Assembly: GCA_041399085.1 (NCBI GenBank) | Contig: JAWKTM010000013.1 | Coordinates: 62,001 to 126,000 of the forward strand | Source: JAWKTM01 sp041399085 | GTDB lineage: Bacteria; Planctomycetota; Planctomycetia; Pirellulales; Pirellulaceae | DNA: 64,000 bases | Direction: 5' to 3' | In this document: positions 52,581 through 62,037 of the stretch, piece after piece | Position numbering within the stretch: the first letter of the stretch is position 1 | How the letters are laid out: every line of letters begins with the position of its first letter | Program-made: the position numbers and the translations under genes | The notes under the pieces: generated by a model | What the model saw: the letters and a program-made list of their open reading frames with translations, nothing else | Told to the model about the DNA's origin: nothing | Database searches by the model: none

Positions 52581-53177
52581 CTAGTCCAACCCGTCCAGCT
52601 CGCGGCGCAAATGAGCCAGCACGCGCGACTTGGCCGTGTAAACCGAGCCGACCGACAGCCCCAAATCGGCCGCGACCTCGGCCGCCGATTGGCCCTCGAT
52701 CGTCACTCGCCAAAACGCCTGCCACGTGGTTTCCTGGAAATCGGTCTTAATCAGTTGCAGCGCGCGATGAGCCAGCTCGACTGCCCCCAGCCCGGCATCG
52801 GAATCCGAATCCGGCGCCACTTCCGGAATCTGAGCCAGCCGCAAATTCGCATCGCTGCCGCCCTCGGACGCCGGCTGTTTCTGCATGCGGCGAAAGTGAT
52901 CCTGCAACTTGTGCCGCGTGATGCCCCACAACCAAGCTCGGAACCGAGTTGGCTTATCGTCCTCGCCGAACCGACAAATTCCCTTCGCCACCGCGTGAAA
53001 CACTTCCTGAGCGACATCGGCCGCGTCGGTCTCCTGCAACCGAGCTTGCCGCGCCCAACCGTAGATGATCGGCGTATACAACACCGTCAACCGCTCCCAA
53101 GCCGCCGCGTCCGCCAATCGAACGCGATCGATCAAGCTGGCGGACGTGGACGAACTGCGAGACGGTTCAGCGGACAT
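52581..53177 (-). CDS. ECF-type RNA polymerase sigma factor, kinase-associated
   Basis: A 198-residue sigma-70 family factor with only regions 2 and 4. Region 2: ERLTVLYTPIIYGWARQARL, then QETDAADVAQEVFHAVAKGI and RFRAWLWGITRHKLQDHFRR. A variable, acidic linker follows (about residues 105-130). Region 4: FWRVTIEGQSAAEVAADLGL, then SVGSVYTAKSRVLAHLRREL, a clear helix-turn-helix. It should direct RNA polymerase to a small regulon. No separate anti-sigma gene is present; the downstream kinase carries an anti-sigma-like zinc finger. No copy of CTGTAAGACC was found before this gene itself, so autoregulation is not evident. Confidence 0.95.
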   Translation of the reverse strand: MSAEPSRSSSTSASLIDRVRLADAAAWERLTVLYTPIIYGWARQARLQETDAADVAQEVFHAVAKGICRFGEDDKPTRFRAWLWGITRHKLQDHFRRMQKQPASEGGSDANLRLAQIPEVAPDSDSDAGLGAVELAHRALQLIKTDFQETTWQAFWRVTIEGQSAAEVAADLGLSVGSVYTAKSRVLAHLRRELDGLD

Positions 53178-54667
53178 GCAATCACGAGCGACAGGTCACG
53201 GCGGCGAGCGAAATTCAACAACCCGCACGAATCGTAGCAAACCCGAGAAAACGCCGCCTACCCTGCGAGTGAACGCTAACAACCGAGCGACACGGACCAT
53301 GGATCGCGACGCCAATGGATCGGAACTCCTGCCCGGCTACCGTTTGAGGTAGCATGGCGTCCGGGCCAGTGCGGCCGTTTCTGAATCGATTCGAAGTGTT
53401 CTTCGCAATACGTCCAAGTAGCACGGGCAAACCCGCCGAGTCTGGAGCTCATCGCATACTGCGGTAATATGAGGCAAATAACATGATTTCCGAACATAGT
53501 GAGAACGTCGCGAGACGAGCCAGGCGATGTACGCGACCCAATTGCGGACACTCGACTTCGAAACCGAGCACCCGAATCAGTTTGTCGCAATCGAACCGGA
53601 CTCCGCTGCTCTTCATTCCATCCTCGGATGGCCGGGCGGTCCAGCGGGCCAAAAGTCACAAACGAATCTTATTCCGTAAATCCCACGCCACGAAGCCGCG
53701 AGACAGGCAACGACGAACGGTCACGGGATGTCACGCGAGCTTGCAGGAGAGGGAACCGGTCCACAACAACCGATTGAAGACCTCGCTTTCGAGGGTTTTC
53801 ACGTGTTTTCAAGATCACAATCGCGAGCCCCAAAACAGCAAGATGAACGGAGCGTTTTCGGCTGGCGGCCCCGTGTGACATTGGTGTCATTTGTCTGGCG
53901 TTCGATTGGTCGGAATCGTCGCGGGCGATGAGCGGAACGAAGGCAAATCGCCGTTGCGGTCAGAGTTTGAGCGCCGCGAAAAGTGTTCGACTATCACACA
54001 GCATTTTCAGTAAGCATCCATTTGATGAGCATTCGCAATCGCGTCTCGATAACGAGCTGTGCGAAGGCCATTGCCCAGGTATATAAAACAAAATTCGGGA
54101 GCCGGCGGATGGCAACAATGCCCTCTGCCCAAGTCCTAACTGGCACCGTGACTCCGGAGCCTTTTCGGACGCAGGCGAGCCACGGTCGTCATAACAGTTA
54201 TCGTAAACGCGCGCACGGATGGCTTCGGGTGCGGGCGGCTCAAGGTGACGATGGCTTTGCCGGTTTAGCTCCGCTCGGCAATCGCCCTTCGCCGAATTGC
54301 GAAAAGGCCACTGCAAGCATCTTTGCCGCGTGACGAGACTGGCAGTAGTCTACCTACATCGGCCATTTAAGACGCGGAAGTCGTTGCGCTGTGAGTGCCG
54401 TTGCTGGACCAGGCAGTGTAACGGTCGATTCGCTGCACTTGATGGTGGTTCCAGCGGCATTGAATTGCAAGGTGACTACGACGAAACGATGCGAGCACGA
54501 AGGGAGTCACACCCCAATCGAATCTCATTCGTAATTCGCATCGGCCACGAAGCCGCGTTACACCTTGGAGGCGTAACGACATGAACAGTCACCTTGATAA
54601 GTCCCGTTGCCGTTTAACAAATGAACACGGACATTCCGCAAGCAGCCACGAACGCCGGGTTCCCACG
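53178..54667. other. 1.5-kb gap, no convincing gene; one small doubtful ORF
   Basis: Longer open frames are Arg/Ser-rich noise. The only protein-like stretch is ATG 53527 to TAA 53679 (plus strand, 50 residues, MYATQLRTLDFETEHPNQFV then AIEPDSAALHS). Its PNQFVAIEPDS segment recalls short planctomycete proteins with a PDxFVxIEPDSG motif, but the rest is lost, so it may be a relic. Another short stretch on the minus strand near 54000-54090 (FCFIYLGNGLRTARYRDAIA) is equally isolated. Confidence 0.4.
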
Positions 54668-54704
54668 AAAACCGCGGCTGGCGCCGGGCGGCTATTGCGG
54701 TTTT
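54668..54704 (-). terminator. Possible terminator at the end of the ftr gene
   Basis: AAAACCGC (read from 54704 down, last codons of ftr) pairs perfectly with GCGGTTTT (ending at 54668) around a GC-rich 21-base loop that can itself fold (GCCGCC/GGC). The four T form only a short tail, so strength is doubtful. Confidence 0.4.
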
Positions 54705-55630
54705 AGATAGATGAAGCTCTTGCCCAGGCGGCCGCCGTAGTTGCCGGCGCTAATCTTCGTGAGACCGGGTGTCGGGCGGGCGGCTGTGATGGCTTGTTGT
54801 GTGGCCGCGGATAAGGATTCCAGATCGCGGCCGTTCATCACAATTTCCATGATGGAGGTAACGCCGTCCGGCACTAAGGAACGTTCTCCCATCTCGGCTT
54901 TCAATGTGGGGCAGTATTCGGCATAGGTGCTGGCGATCAGGAACTTGTAGCGGCTGCCGGCTTTCGAGGCGCTCGCGGCCACTCCGCCGGGAAACGTGGT
55001 GATGACGCCCGGCACGTCGACCACGGCCGCGGCGGCTCGCTCGGCCGCTTCGATCGCGGCGTCTTCCGTGGCGGCCATAAACCACAGATTGCCTCCCATC
55101 ACACCATCGGCGAAACCGAAACGTCGGTCGAGTGTGAATTCGCCGCCCATGATGGGTATCACCCAAACTCGGCGGCCAAAACGCTGCTGGCGGCTTTGAT
55201 AGCCGTCGCCAAAGAAGGCGATTTTGCGGCCCAGTTTGAAGTAGTTCGGCGTATCCAACAAATTGAAACAGCGGGCCGTGGGGCAGGTGAGCACGTTTTG
55301 GCTGATCCGCGCGAGCATCGCTTTTTCCAACGCTCGCTCGCGATCCTTGCGAAACCGGGGCACATGAAATTGGACGACGGCGCCAGGGCGGCCGTCCGGC
55401 GTTTCCCACGATTCGTCGCCGCCGGGACCCACGTAGCGATCCAGTCCAGCTTCGCAGTCGCACATGATGGTGCTGGACGCGTGGCCGGTCGCGGCGTTAA
55501 CGGCGTGGTCCAGCCAGCGGCGGTCGCGAGCCGTGATGAGCACTTCGCCATAGATGCTGCGGAATCCTTCGGCGTAGGTGTCTTCGACTTCAGCCAACGT
55601 CGTGGATGATGATGTGTGAGATTCGTTCAT
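54692..55630 (-). CDS. ftr: Formylmethanofuran:tetrahydromethanopterin formyltransferase
   Basis: A 312-residue enzyme that transfers the formyl group between tetrahydromethanopterin and methanofuran (or its analogue), a step of the H4MPT-linked C1 pathway. In aerobic bacteria it acts in formaldehyde oxidation as part of the Fhc complex (FhcD). Landmarks in order: EDTYAEGFRSIYGEVLITA, MCDCEAGLDRYV, ETPDGRPG, FFGDGYQ, VIPIMGGEF, GVMGGNLWFMA, VITTFPGGVAAS and KISAGNYGGRLGKS, all close to the archaeal and methylotroph family pattern and length. ATG 55630 gives the family start; the open frame to 55756 is not family-like. None of the other Fhc genes (fhcA, B, C) or mch is beside it in this window, so it is unlinked here. 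Confidence 0.95.
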   Translation of the reverse strand: MNESHTSSSTTLAEVEDTYAEGFRSIYGEVLITARDRRWLDHAVNAATGHASSTIMCDCEAGLDRYVGPGGDESWETPDGRPGAVVQFHVPRFRKDRERALEKAMLARISQNVLTCPTARCFNLLDTPNYFKLGRKIAFFGDGYQSRQQRFGRRVWVIPIMGGEFTLDRRFGFADGVMGGNLWFMAATEDAAIEAAERAAAAVVDVPGVITTFPGGVAASASKAGSRYKFLIASTYAEYCPTLKAEMGERSLVPDGVTSIMEIVMNGRDLESLSAATQQAITAARPTPGLTKISAGNYGGRLGKSFIYLKPQ

Positions 55631-55801
55631 GAGACTGGGCTGGAAAGTATGTGTGTGAACGAGTGGGTGGGAACGTGGGTTGTATGTTTGGGGTGTAGGT
55701 ATGGGTTGTTTAACCCGTAGCCGCAGGCGAGGCTGGTGTGGAGTCGTCCTCGCCATCGGCAGCGGGTTAAAAGAAAGGGCGCACGGCTTGCGATGGTGGG
55801 G

Positions 55802-57550
55802 TTAGACGAGGCGGTTGGCTAGGCGCGTCGTGGATTCATCGTCGTTGTCCCAGAGCAGGCTGAGTTGTTGTTGCACTCGGCGGCGCGACGTGGCCAGATA
55901 GTAACGCGCCGAGTCGAGCTCCAGCAGGCGGGCTTGAGCATCGGCGTGACTGTGCTTCAAGCTCTGATCCAAGCGATTCAAGACGCACGCGCTCACATAC
56001 AACTCGGTGGCCGCATCGGCGACGCGTCCCAATTGATATTGACGATCGACGATCGCTTCGCGGTACGTTCGCAGCAGCCGTTCGACTTGATGGCCGAACG
56101 TGCGGACCAAACGGGACAAGTGCGCTGCGTCTTCTTCCAGCTCGACGCTGCTGACCGACACCACCGGCGGCGCGAAGATCGAACCGAGCCGGCGGCTGGC
56201 AAAACGCCCGACGCGACTCATGCGCCCCAGCGGATGTTGGATCGCTTCCACAACGTTTTGCAGCTCGAGCCCCACATCGCGCATGCCGACCAACGCGGTG
56301 AAGGCTCGCAACACGTCGTTTGCTCCTTCGCCAATCATGTTGATCCGCGCGTCGCGCATCATGCGTTCGTAGGGCTCGTCGGTAAAGTACGCCTTGCCGC
56401 CGAAGATTTGAATCGTGTCGTTGATAATCGTCCACAGCTCGTCGGTCGACCAAACTTTCAGCATCGCGGTTTCCAGCATGAAATCACCCGCGCCCGAATC
56501 GATCAACGCGGCCGTTTGATAGGTGCAGGCCTCCATCGCGTAAGTGGCGGCTTGCATGTGAGCCAGCTTGGCTTTGACCAATTCAAACGAACCAAGTGTC
56601 TGGCCGAACTGCACGCGCGTGCGGGCATGTTGTCGAGCCGCGGCGACGCAGGTCTTCGCCGCGCCGGTGCAACTGGCGCCGAACGTCGTGCGGCCGAAGT
56701 CGAGCACGGTGAGCGCGATGCGTAATCCCTTGCCCAACGAGCCGAGCACGTTTTCGCGCGGAACGAACATGTCGTGAAAGGCGAGGCGGCTGGTGGCAGT
56801 GCCGCGTACGCCGCACTTGTCCATGCGCCGCTCGACCACTTCGAAGCCCGGCATGTCGGGCGTGACGATGAAGGCCGTGATCTTGGATTCGTCGGAGCCG
56901 GGAACGGGCGTTCGCGCCATGACGGTCAGCACGTCGGCGATGCCGCCATTGGTGATCCAGCGCTTCTGGCCGTTGAGCTTGAAGCCGCGGCCGTCGTGGG
57001 TGGGCGTGGCGGTGGTTTGCACGTTGGCGGCGTCGCTGCCGGCGTCGGGTTCGGTCAATGCGAAGGCGCTGATCCACTCGCCGCTGGCCAGCTTCGGCAG
57101 CCAAGCTCGCTGCTGCCGGTCGTTACCGAACAACACGATTGCTCGCGGTCCGATCGAATGATGGGCGTTGACGAACAGAGCCGTGCTGCCACAGTGGCCG
57201 CCGAGCACTTCGAGCAACCGGCAGTATTCGGTCTGAGTCAGTTCGAGCCCACCCGCCGCGCTGGGCAGGCACGCGCCGAGCACTCCGAGTCGACCGAGAC
57301 CTTGCACGACATGCGGCGGGATTTCCGCATCGCGGTCGATCGCCACGGGATCGATCGATTGGCGGCAGAATTCGCCCAGGCTTTCGACCATCGCGGCCAC
57401 CTGCTCGCGCGGTTGTCGCGGATACGGCCGCAGTTGATCGTTCAGAAACTGGCCGAAGAACAGGCCTTTCACGAAGCCGATTTGATCGAGCCGCTCGCCC
57501 AGAACTTCCTCGGCCTGTCGCATCTGTTGTTCGCGATCAACTTGGCTCAT
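55802..57550 (-). CDS. Acyl-CoA dehydrogenase (VLCAD/ACAD9-like length)
   Basis: A 582-residue flavoenzyme that introduces the alpha-beta double bond in an acyl-CoA. Core motifs: FALTEPDAGSDAANVQTTAT, FKLNGQKRWITNGGIADVLT, FDFGRTT-like VLDFGRTTFGASC, FGGKAYFTDEPYERMMRDAR and IGEGANDVLRAF, in which the Glu of EGAND is the expected catalytic base. The extra C-terminal 150 residues (helical, from about residue 430) match the long-chain VLCAD/ACAD9 layout, so long-chain substrates are likely. ATG 57550 lies just after a short divergent promoter region shared with the UVR-motif gene. No other beta-oxidation gene is near; ftr lies 171 bp downstream on the same strand. Confidence 0.93.
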   Translation of the reverse strand: MSQVDREQQMRQAEEVLGERLDQIGFVKGLFFGQFLNDQLRPYPRQPREQVAAMVESLGEFCRQSIDPVAIDRDAEIPPHVVQGLGRLGVLGACLPSAAGGLELTQTEYCRLLEVLGGHCGSTALFVNAHHSIGPRAIVLFGNDRQQRAWLPKLASGEWISAFALTEPDAGSDAANVQTTATPTHDGRGFKLNGQKRWITNGGIADVLTVMARTPVPGSDESKITAFIVTPDMPGFEVVERRMDKCGVRGTATSRLAFHDMFVPRENVLGSLGKGLRIALTVLDFGRTTFGASCTGAAKTCVAAARQHARTRVQFGQTLGSFELVKAKLAHMQAATYAMEACTYQTAALIDSGAGDFMLETAMLKVWSTDELWTIINDTIQIFGGKAYFTDEPYERMMRDARINMIGEGANDVLRAFTALVGMRDVGLELQNVVEAIQHPLGRMSRVGRFASRRLGSIFAPPVVSVSSVELEEDAAHLSRLVRTFGHQVERLLRTYREAIVDRQYQLGRVADAATELYVSACVLNRLDQSLKHSHADAQARLLELDSARYYLATSRRRVQQQLSLLWDNDDESTTRLANRLV

Positions 57551-57640
57551 GATGGCTCATTCTTCTCGGCTTGAGCTGGCTTGTTATAATCAACTCGGTG
57601 GCTGACGAATTTTACTTCTCAGACGTAACAAATAAACGGC

Positions 57641-58393
57641 ATGGCCCGAAAAGAACATATCGACGATATCCTGCGACGCTGGACCTACGACTCGGACGCG
57701 CTCGGTGTCCGCATGGTGAAAGGCGCCGATGGTCGGTCGGTGTTGCAGATGCGCGTGGACATGGGAATTCTGCAACTGGAAACCGAAGGCCGACCGGACG
57801 GGACGCAACCGTTTGGCGAGCGTTCGTATTTCGATCATTTGCAGCGCGTGGCTCGGCGCGACAACGATGAATTGCTGCTGGACGAGGAGCAGTGCGAGGA
57901 AGTCGACCGCGAGTTTGTCCAGTTCTATCATCGCCGCATCTGCTGGCTCCGTTTGCAAAAGTATCGCTTGGCGGTCCGCGACGCCGATCATACGTTGGCG
58001 TTGATGGATTTCTGTCGCGAGCATTCGCCCGACGAACAATGGACGATGTCGCACGAGCAGTATCGGCCGTTCGTGATGTTTCATCGCATTCAGGCCGCGG
58101 CTCTGGCGTCGCTGCAAGACAACGAGGTCGACGTGGCGATCCAGGAGATCAATCAGGGCTTGGAGCGGATGTACGAGTTGTTTGTCGAGCACGACTTGGA
58201 AGATGAGTTTGACGAGGACGAGCTGGTCCATCGGCTGACCGAGATGCGCGAGACACTACGGCGGGAATACAACGTCGGCCGCACGCTGCAAGAGCAATTG
58301 GCGGACGCCGTCGCGGCGGAGGAATACGAATTGGCGGCTCGCCTGCGCGACGAACTGGCTCAACGGCGCAAGCGTCCACAACCGCGCCGCTGA
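57641..58393 (+). CDS. UvrB/UvrC-motif protein of unknown role
   Basis: A 250-residue cytoplasmic protein. The only recognised domain is a UVR motif at the C-terminus, LQEQLADAVAAEEYELAARL followed by RDELAQ (about residues 217-245), which in UvrB/UvrC and McsA mediates protein pairing. The N-terminal part, MARKEHIDDILRRWTYDSDA onward, looks like a domain often seen in planctomycete UVR-motif proteins: a short beta region (VLQMRVDMGILQLETEGRPD) and then TPR-like helices. There is no nuclease or ATPase motif, so it is not UvrB or UvrC itself. A role in DNA repair or protein quality control cannot be chosen. Divergent from the acyl-CoA dehydrogenase with 90 bp between starts. Confidence 0.8.
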   Translation: MARKEHIDDILRRWTYDSDALGVRMVKGADGRSVLQMRVDMGILQLETEGRPDGTQPFGERSYFDHLQRVARRDNDELLLDEEQCEEVDREFVQFYHRRICWLRLQKYRLAVRDADHTLALMDFCREHSPDEQWTMSHEQYRPFVMFHRIQAAALASLQDNEVDVAIQEINQGLERMYELFVEHDLEDEFDEDELVHRLTEMRETLRREYNVGRTLQEQLADAVAAEEYELAARLRDELAQRRKRPQPRR

Positions 58394-58503
58394 ATCAGGG
58401 CCAGTGGTCGGCGAGTCGAAAAACGATCGCCGGGCGACTATAACATCGGAAGCTGAACCGTTTGGTTTGCCTTCCCTCTCTCGCCGTTGATCGGAGTTCG
58501 CTC

Positions 58504-60102
58504 ATGTCGTTTCGTTGGACCTCGCTCGCGTTGTTACTGGCTGTCGCCGAGTTGTCCCAGGCAGCGACGATCCGCGTTCCGCGGGATCAGGACACGATTC
58601 AAGCCGCCCTCGATGCGGCTCAGCCAGGCGATACGGTACTGGTGGCGCCGGGCCGATATCGCGAGCGAATTCAGTTGCGACCGAACGTAACGGTGCGAAG
58701 CGACGGAGATGAAACGCGCGGCGAAATCGGGCTGGCCCGCGCGGAAGCCACGATTCTGGACGGAGGCGGCGCGGGCGATCGGCCGGGAGTGACGATGGCC
58801 AAGGGCGCGACGCTGGACGGGTTCACGGTCACAAACGTGGGGCAGTTCGACGAAGCGCTCTGGCAACGGCACTACGATTCGCACGGCGAGGAACTCGGCG
58901 ATGACGAAGGGTCCGTGCAGGCGGAAGGAACCATTCCGGCGATCCGCATCGAGTCGGTGGACTGCTCGGTGATTAACAACATCGTGCATCACAACGGCGA
59001 TGTGGGCATCGCGGCGACCGGCAATCGGCCCGGCCAGACAGGCTCAACGGCGATTGAGAATCCGGCGATTGAAAACCCGGTGATCGCGAACAACGTGGCT
59101 TATCGCAATCTCGGCGGCGGCATTGGAGTCGCGGATTTAGCGCGGCCAATCGTGCGTGGCAATGTGTGTTATGAGAATCTGCGAGCCGGGATTGGTTGCC
59201 GTAATGCGAGCCCCATGATTGTGGGAAATACTTGTTACCATAATGTTCGAGCCGGGATTGGATGCCGCGAGGGCGCGACGCCCGTAATCCGCGACAACAA
59301 ATGTTATCGCAATCGGCGAGCCGGGATTGGAATTCGCATGCCGAAGACCGCGCCGCTGGTGGCCGCGAATCAATGTTATGAAAACGATATGGCCGGGATT
59401 GGCTCGCGCGATGGCGCCGAGCCAATAATTCGCGGCAATGAATGCTTTCGCAACAAGATGGCGGGGATCGGCGCGGATGGCTCTCGGCCGATGATTGTCG
59501 CGAATCATTGCTATGAGAATGATATGGCGGGGATCGGCCTGCGCGGGCAAGCCGACGCGGTGCTGCGCGGGAATCGCTGCATCGAGAACAAATTGGTCGC
59601 GATTGGCGTGACCGCTGGTTCGACCGCGATCGTGGAAGGCAACGAATTGCTTCGCACGGGAGGCATGCCGCCGTTGGTGGCGGTGAAGGATGGCTCGACG
59701 GCCACGGTGTCCAAGAATCACTTCACGGGCGGTGGTGTGGCTGGGTTGTTGATTCAAGGCGACGTTACGGCCGTGGATAATCAGTTCGCGGCCAACAATC
59801 CGCGGCAGGGCAACGGCGTATGGGTTTGGGAAGGCTCGACGGCCAACATCGCTAAGAACCAGTTCGATGGCTATCGGGCGGCGGTCAACGCGACGAAATC
59901 CGCCGTGACGATCAGCGATAATCGCATCGCCGGGTTCAGCCGCATCGCGATTGTGGTCAAGGGAGATAAGCAGCCGTCTCACGTGTACGGCAATCTTGCC
60001 ATCTCCGACGATAGTCAGGCCCAAGTCGTCGACATTCAGGGGCCGACCGGCATCGTCCGCGATAATGAAGTGCGGGCGACTGCCGACAAGACGAATCAGT
60101 AA
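58504..60102 (+). CDS. Exported right-handed beta-helix protein (NosD/PbH1-like)
   Basis: A 532-residue secreted protein. The signal peptide MSFRWTSLALLLAVAELSQA is followed by TIRVPRDQDTIQAALDAAQP and GDTVLVAPGRYRERI, the usual opening of NosD/pectin-lyase-like helices. The centre holds about seven repeats of 23 residues (69 bp), pattern N-x-CY-x-N-xx-AGIG-xR-xx-A-xx-I-x-GN, between about 59090 and 59640, highly alike and each with one Cys, which would stack inside the helix as a Cys ladder. GGAG eight bases before the ATG supports this start over 58462. It may bind or modify surface polysaccharide; no catalytic residues are recognised. Confidence 0.88.
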   Translation: MSFRWTSLALLLAVAELSQAATIRVPRDQDTIQAALDAAQPGDTVLVAPGRYRERIQLRPNVTVRSDGDETRGEIGLARAEATILDGGGAGDRPGVTMAKGATLDGFTVTNVGQFDEALWQRHYDSHGEELGDDEGSVQAEGTIPAIRIESVDCSVINNIVHHNGDVGIAATGNRPGQTGSTAIENPAIENPVIANNVAYRNLGGGIGVADLARPIVRGNVCYENLRAGIGCRNASPMIVGNTCYHNVRAGIGCREGATPVIRDNKCYRNRRAGIGIRMPKTAPLVAANQCYENDMAGIGSRDGAEPIIRGNECFRNKMAGIGADGSRPMIVANHCYENDMAGIGLRGQADAVLRGNRCIENKLVAIGVTAGSTAIVEGNELLRTGGMPPLVAVKDGSTATVSKNHFTGGGVAGLLIQGDVTAVDNQFAANNPRQGNGVWVWEGSTANIAKNQFDGYRAAVNATKSAVTISDNRIAGFSRIAIVVKGDKQPSHVYGNLAISDDSQAQVVDIQGPTGIVRDNEVRATADKTNQ

Positions 60103-60439
60103 GGTTCGGCCACATGACTTCGCCCGGTACGTAATTTCGGCCGGGACTTGCTCAGTTGAAGCGATCGCCCTGTTGCTCTGGATGAGGCGGTCCAGTCTTT
60201 GCACGGACGCCACGAACAAGTTGACCCAATCTTGCTCGTTGGCGGAAGGAATTCTTCGTGTTGCGACGTTTACAGGCGCACGCTTCTCGCGCGCCTCCGG
60301 CCACTCATTGCCGACAGTCACCCTGGGATCTCATTCTCGACACGCATGTCGTGCGCTGTGGTCCCCATAATTCTCTGAACAACTTGTGATCAACGATTAA
60401 TCGACTCATCACGCACTAGCCAAGAAAGAACGAATACTC
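60103..60439. other. Gap with a possible minus-strand gene remnant
   Basis: On the minus strand, a GTG-started frame from 60321 reads VNVATRRIPSANEQDWVNLF and then VASVQRLDRLIQSNRAIAST, EQVPAEITYRAK, which looks like real protein for about 70 codons. It then runs into the antisense of the beta-helix gene, so it is either a truncated gene or chance. No repeat or terminator stands out. Confidence 0.3.
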
Positions 60440-61669
60440 ATGTCCACACGAAATTGGATTCTAACGGCGGTTTCGCCATGCATGGCAATGGCTCTCATGA
60501 TGGCGACCGCGGCGGCTCAAGACGGTCGTCGTTCGACCGATTCATCACCGGACCGTGCGACCAACAACCAGCAAGACTCGGACGCCAATGATTCCGACGC
60601 CGCTGAAAATCGAGAAAACGCTCGCGATGATAGCACCAACCGAAGCGAAGAACGCGACAGGTCTGCGTCTTCGGAAGACGGACAACGCAACAATCGACAG
60701 CCTAACAATCGACAAGGCGACGACTCGCGTCGAAACCATGAAACGCCCCGCGAGGATGAAGGGCGTTCCGACACGACGCGCGAAAACACGACGCGCGATA
60801 ACCAAGATCAGGATCAAATTGACCGTCGCGGAAACCGCTCGGAAATCGGCGTAACCTTTTTGCAAACGCCGGATCAACTGACGGTGAACCGCGTAGCCAA
60901 TAACAGCTTGGCTGCTCAAGCGGGCTTGCAACGTGGCGACCAAGTATTACGAGTCGGTGGGCGCCAAATATCCGATCGCAACGAGTTTTTGCGACACTTG
61001 GGAACTCAGCCGGCCGGCACGCGAATCCCCATCGTAGTGCTGCGAGACAATGAGCAGCACACTTTGTACTTGACGATGAATCGTGGCAATGAAGAAAACC
61101 GCGGTAACGCGGACCAGCGAAATATGGCGCAAGGCCGCCGCGGCGACGACTTCAATCCGCCCCCCGCTCCGAATTTCTTCGATGAGGAACGTGGCTGGTT
61201 GGGCGTCTTTCTTAACCCGCGAATCCCAGATGCCGCGATCGTGGAATCCGTCCAAGTCGGCAGCGCGGCCGACGACGCGGGCCTGCAACAAGGAGATATG
61301 ATTGCCGCGGTTAATGGACAGCGCATCTACTCCGCTGGACATCTTTCGCATGTCATTGGAAACATGCAACCGGGAGAAGAAGTCGATATTCAAGTGGTCC
61401 GGCGAATCGAAAAATCCATGAACGCCACACTTGGCGAACGGCCCACGAGACAGGGTCGATTTCGGTACGAGGAAGATTCGGACCGACGCCGTGACCAGCG
61501 AACCAGCGAGTTGCCGCGACAGCGGAACTCCGGTGAACAGCCGCGGTTCTTCGAGGGCTCCCAAGAATCGGACACACAAACTCGTAACAATGACGACCAA
61601 GCGAACGGCCCTCGCTCGCCCCGGAATTCCACCCGGCAGCCAGAGTTCTTCGAGTCCGACAACGAGTAA
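60440..61669 (+). CDS. Exported protein with two PDZ domains and charged linkers
   Basis: A 409-residue exported protein. The signal region is RNWILTAVSPCMAMALMMAT with AAA-Q as the likely cleavage site. A long Asp/Asn/Arg/Glu-rich linker (about residues 27-133) follows. PDZ domain 1 (about 135-215) includes AQAGLQRGDQVLRVGGRQI; PDZ domain 2 (about 250-330) includes DDAGLQQGDMIAAVNGQRI. A second low-complexity tail carries two copies of P(R/E)FFE(G/S). There is no HtrA protease domain, so it is more likely a periplasmic scaffold or adaptor. AAGAAAG lies upstream of the ATG. No neighbour hints at a partner. Confidence 0.85.
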   Translation: MSTRNWILTAVSPCMAMALMMATAAAQDGRRSTDSSPDRATNNQQDSDANDSDAAENRENARDDSTNRSEERDRSASSEDGQRNNRQPNNRQGDDSRRNHETPREDEGRSDTTRENTTRDNQDQDQIDRRGNRSEIGVTFLQTPDQLTVNRVANNSLAAQAGLQRGDQVLRVGGRQISDRNEFLRHLGTQPAGTRIPIVVLRDNEQHTLYLTMNRGNEENRGNADQRNMAQGRRGDDFNPPPAPNFFDEERGWLGVFLNPRIPDAAIVESVQVGSAADDAGLQQGDMIAAVNGQRIYSAGHLSHVIGNMQPGEEVDIQVVRRIEKSMNATLGERPTRQGRFRYEEDSDRRRDQRTSELPRQRNSGEQPRFFEGSQESDTQTRNNDDQANGPRSPRNSTRQPEFFESDNE

Positions 61670-62037
61670 CTCTCGCTGTCGCACGGCCGGCATTCAAGTG
61701 CTAACTCACACAGAACGCGGTTATACTCCGCGTCGATCAATATTCATCGCTATGGCTCCATCAGTGCATGCTACACGGACGGGGCTATAGCGATGTGATA
61801 AACAACGATGCAATGAACGTGGCGTCCGAGCAGCGTCGCCGGAAACCAATCGATACTGCTCACACAACATGGTGCGGCCCAAAGCGAATCACTTCAACCC
61901 GCTGTTGGATGAATCGGACATCGAGCGCAGATGCGATCGTTCAAAAGAGTGTGGCCATCTGGCGATGTCTTCCCACGATTTCTCCATTTCTAAGAACGGC
62001 CGGACTCCCGCACACCTAACGCACTCGCGCCCCCTTT
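61670..62037. other. Intergenic, nothing recognised
   Basis: The gap between two convergent genes. The open frames are short and not protein-like, and no hairpin with a T-run was seen. Confidence 0.5.
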
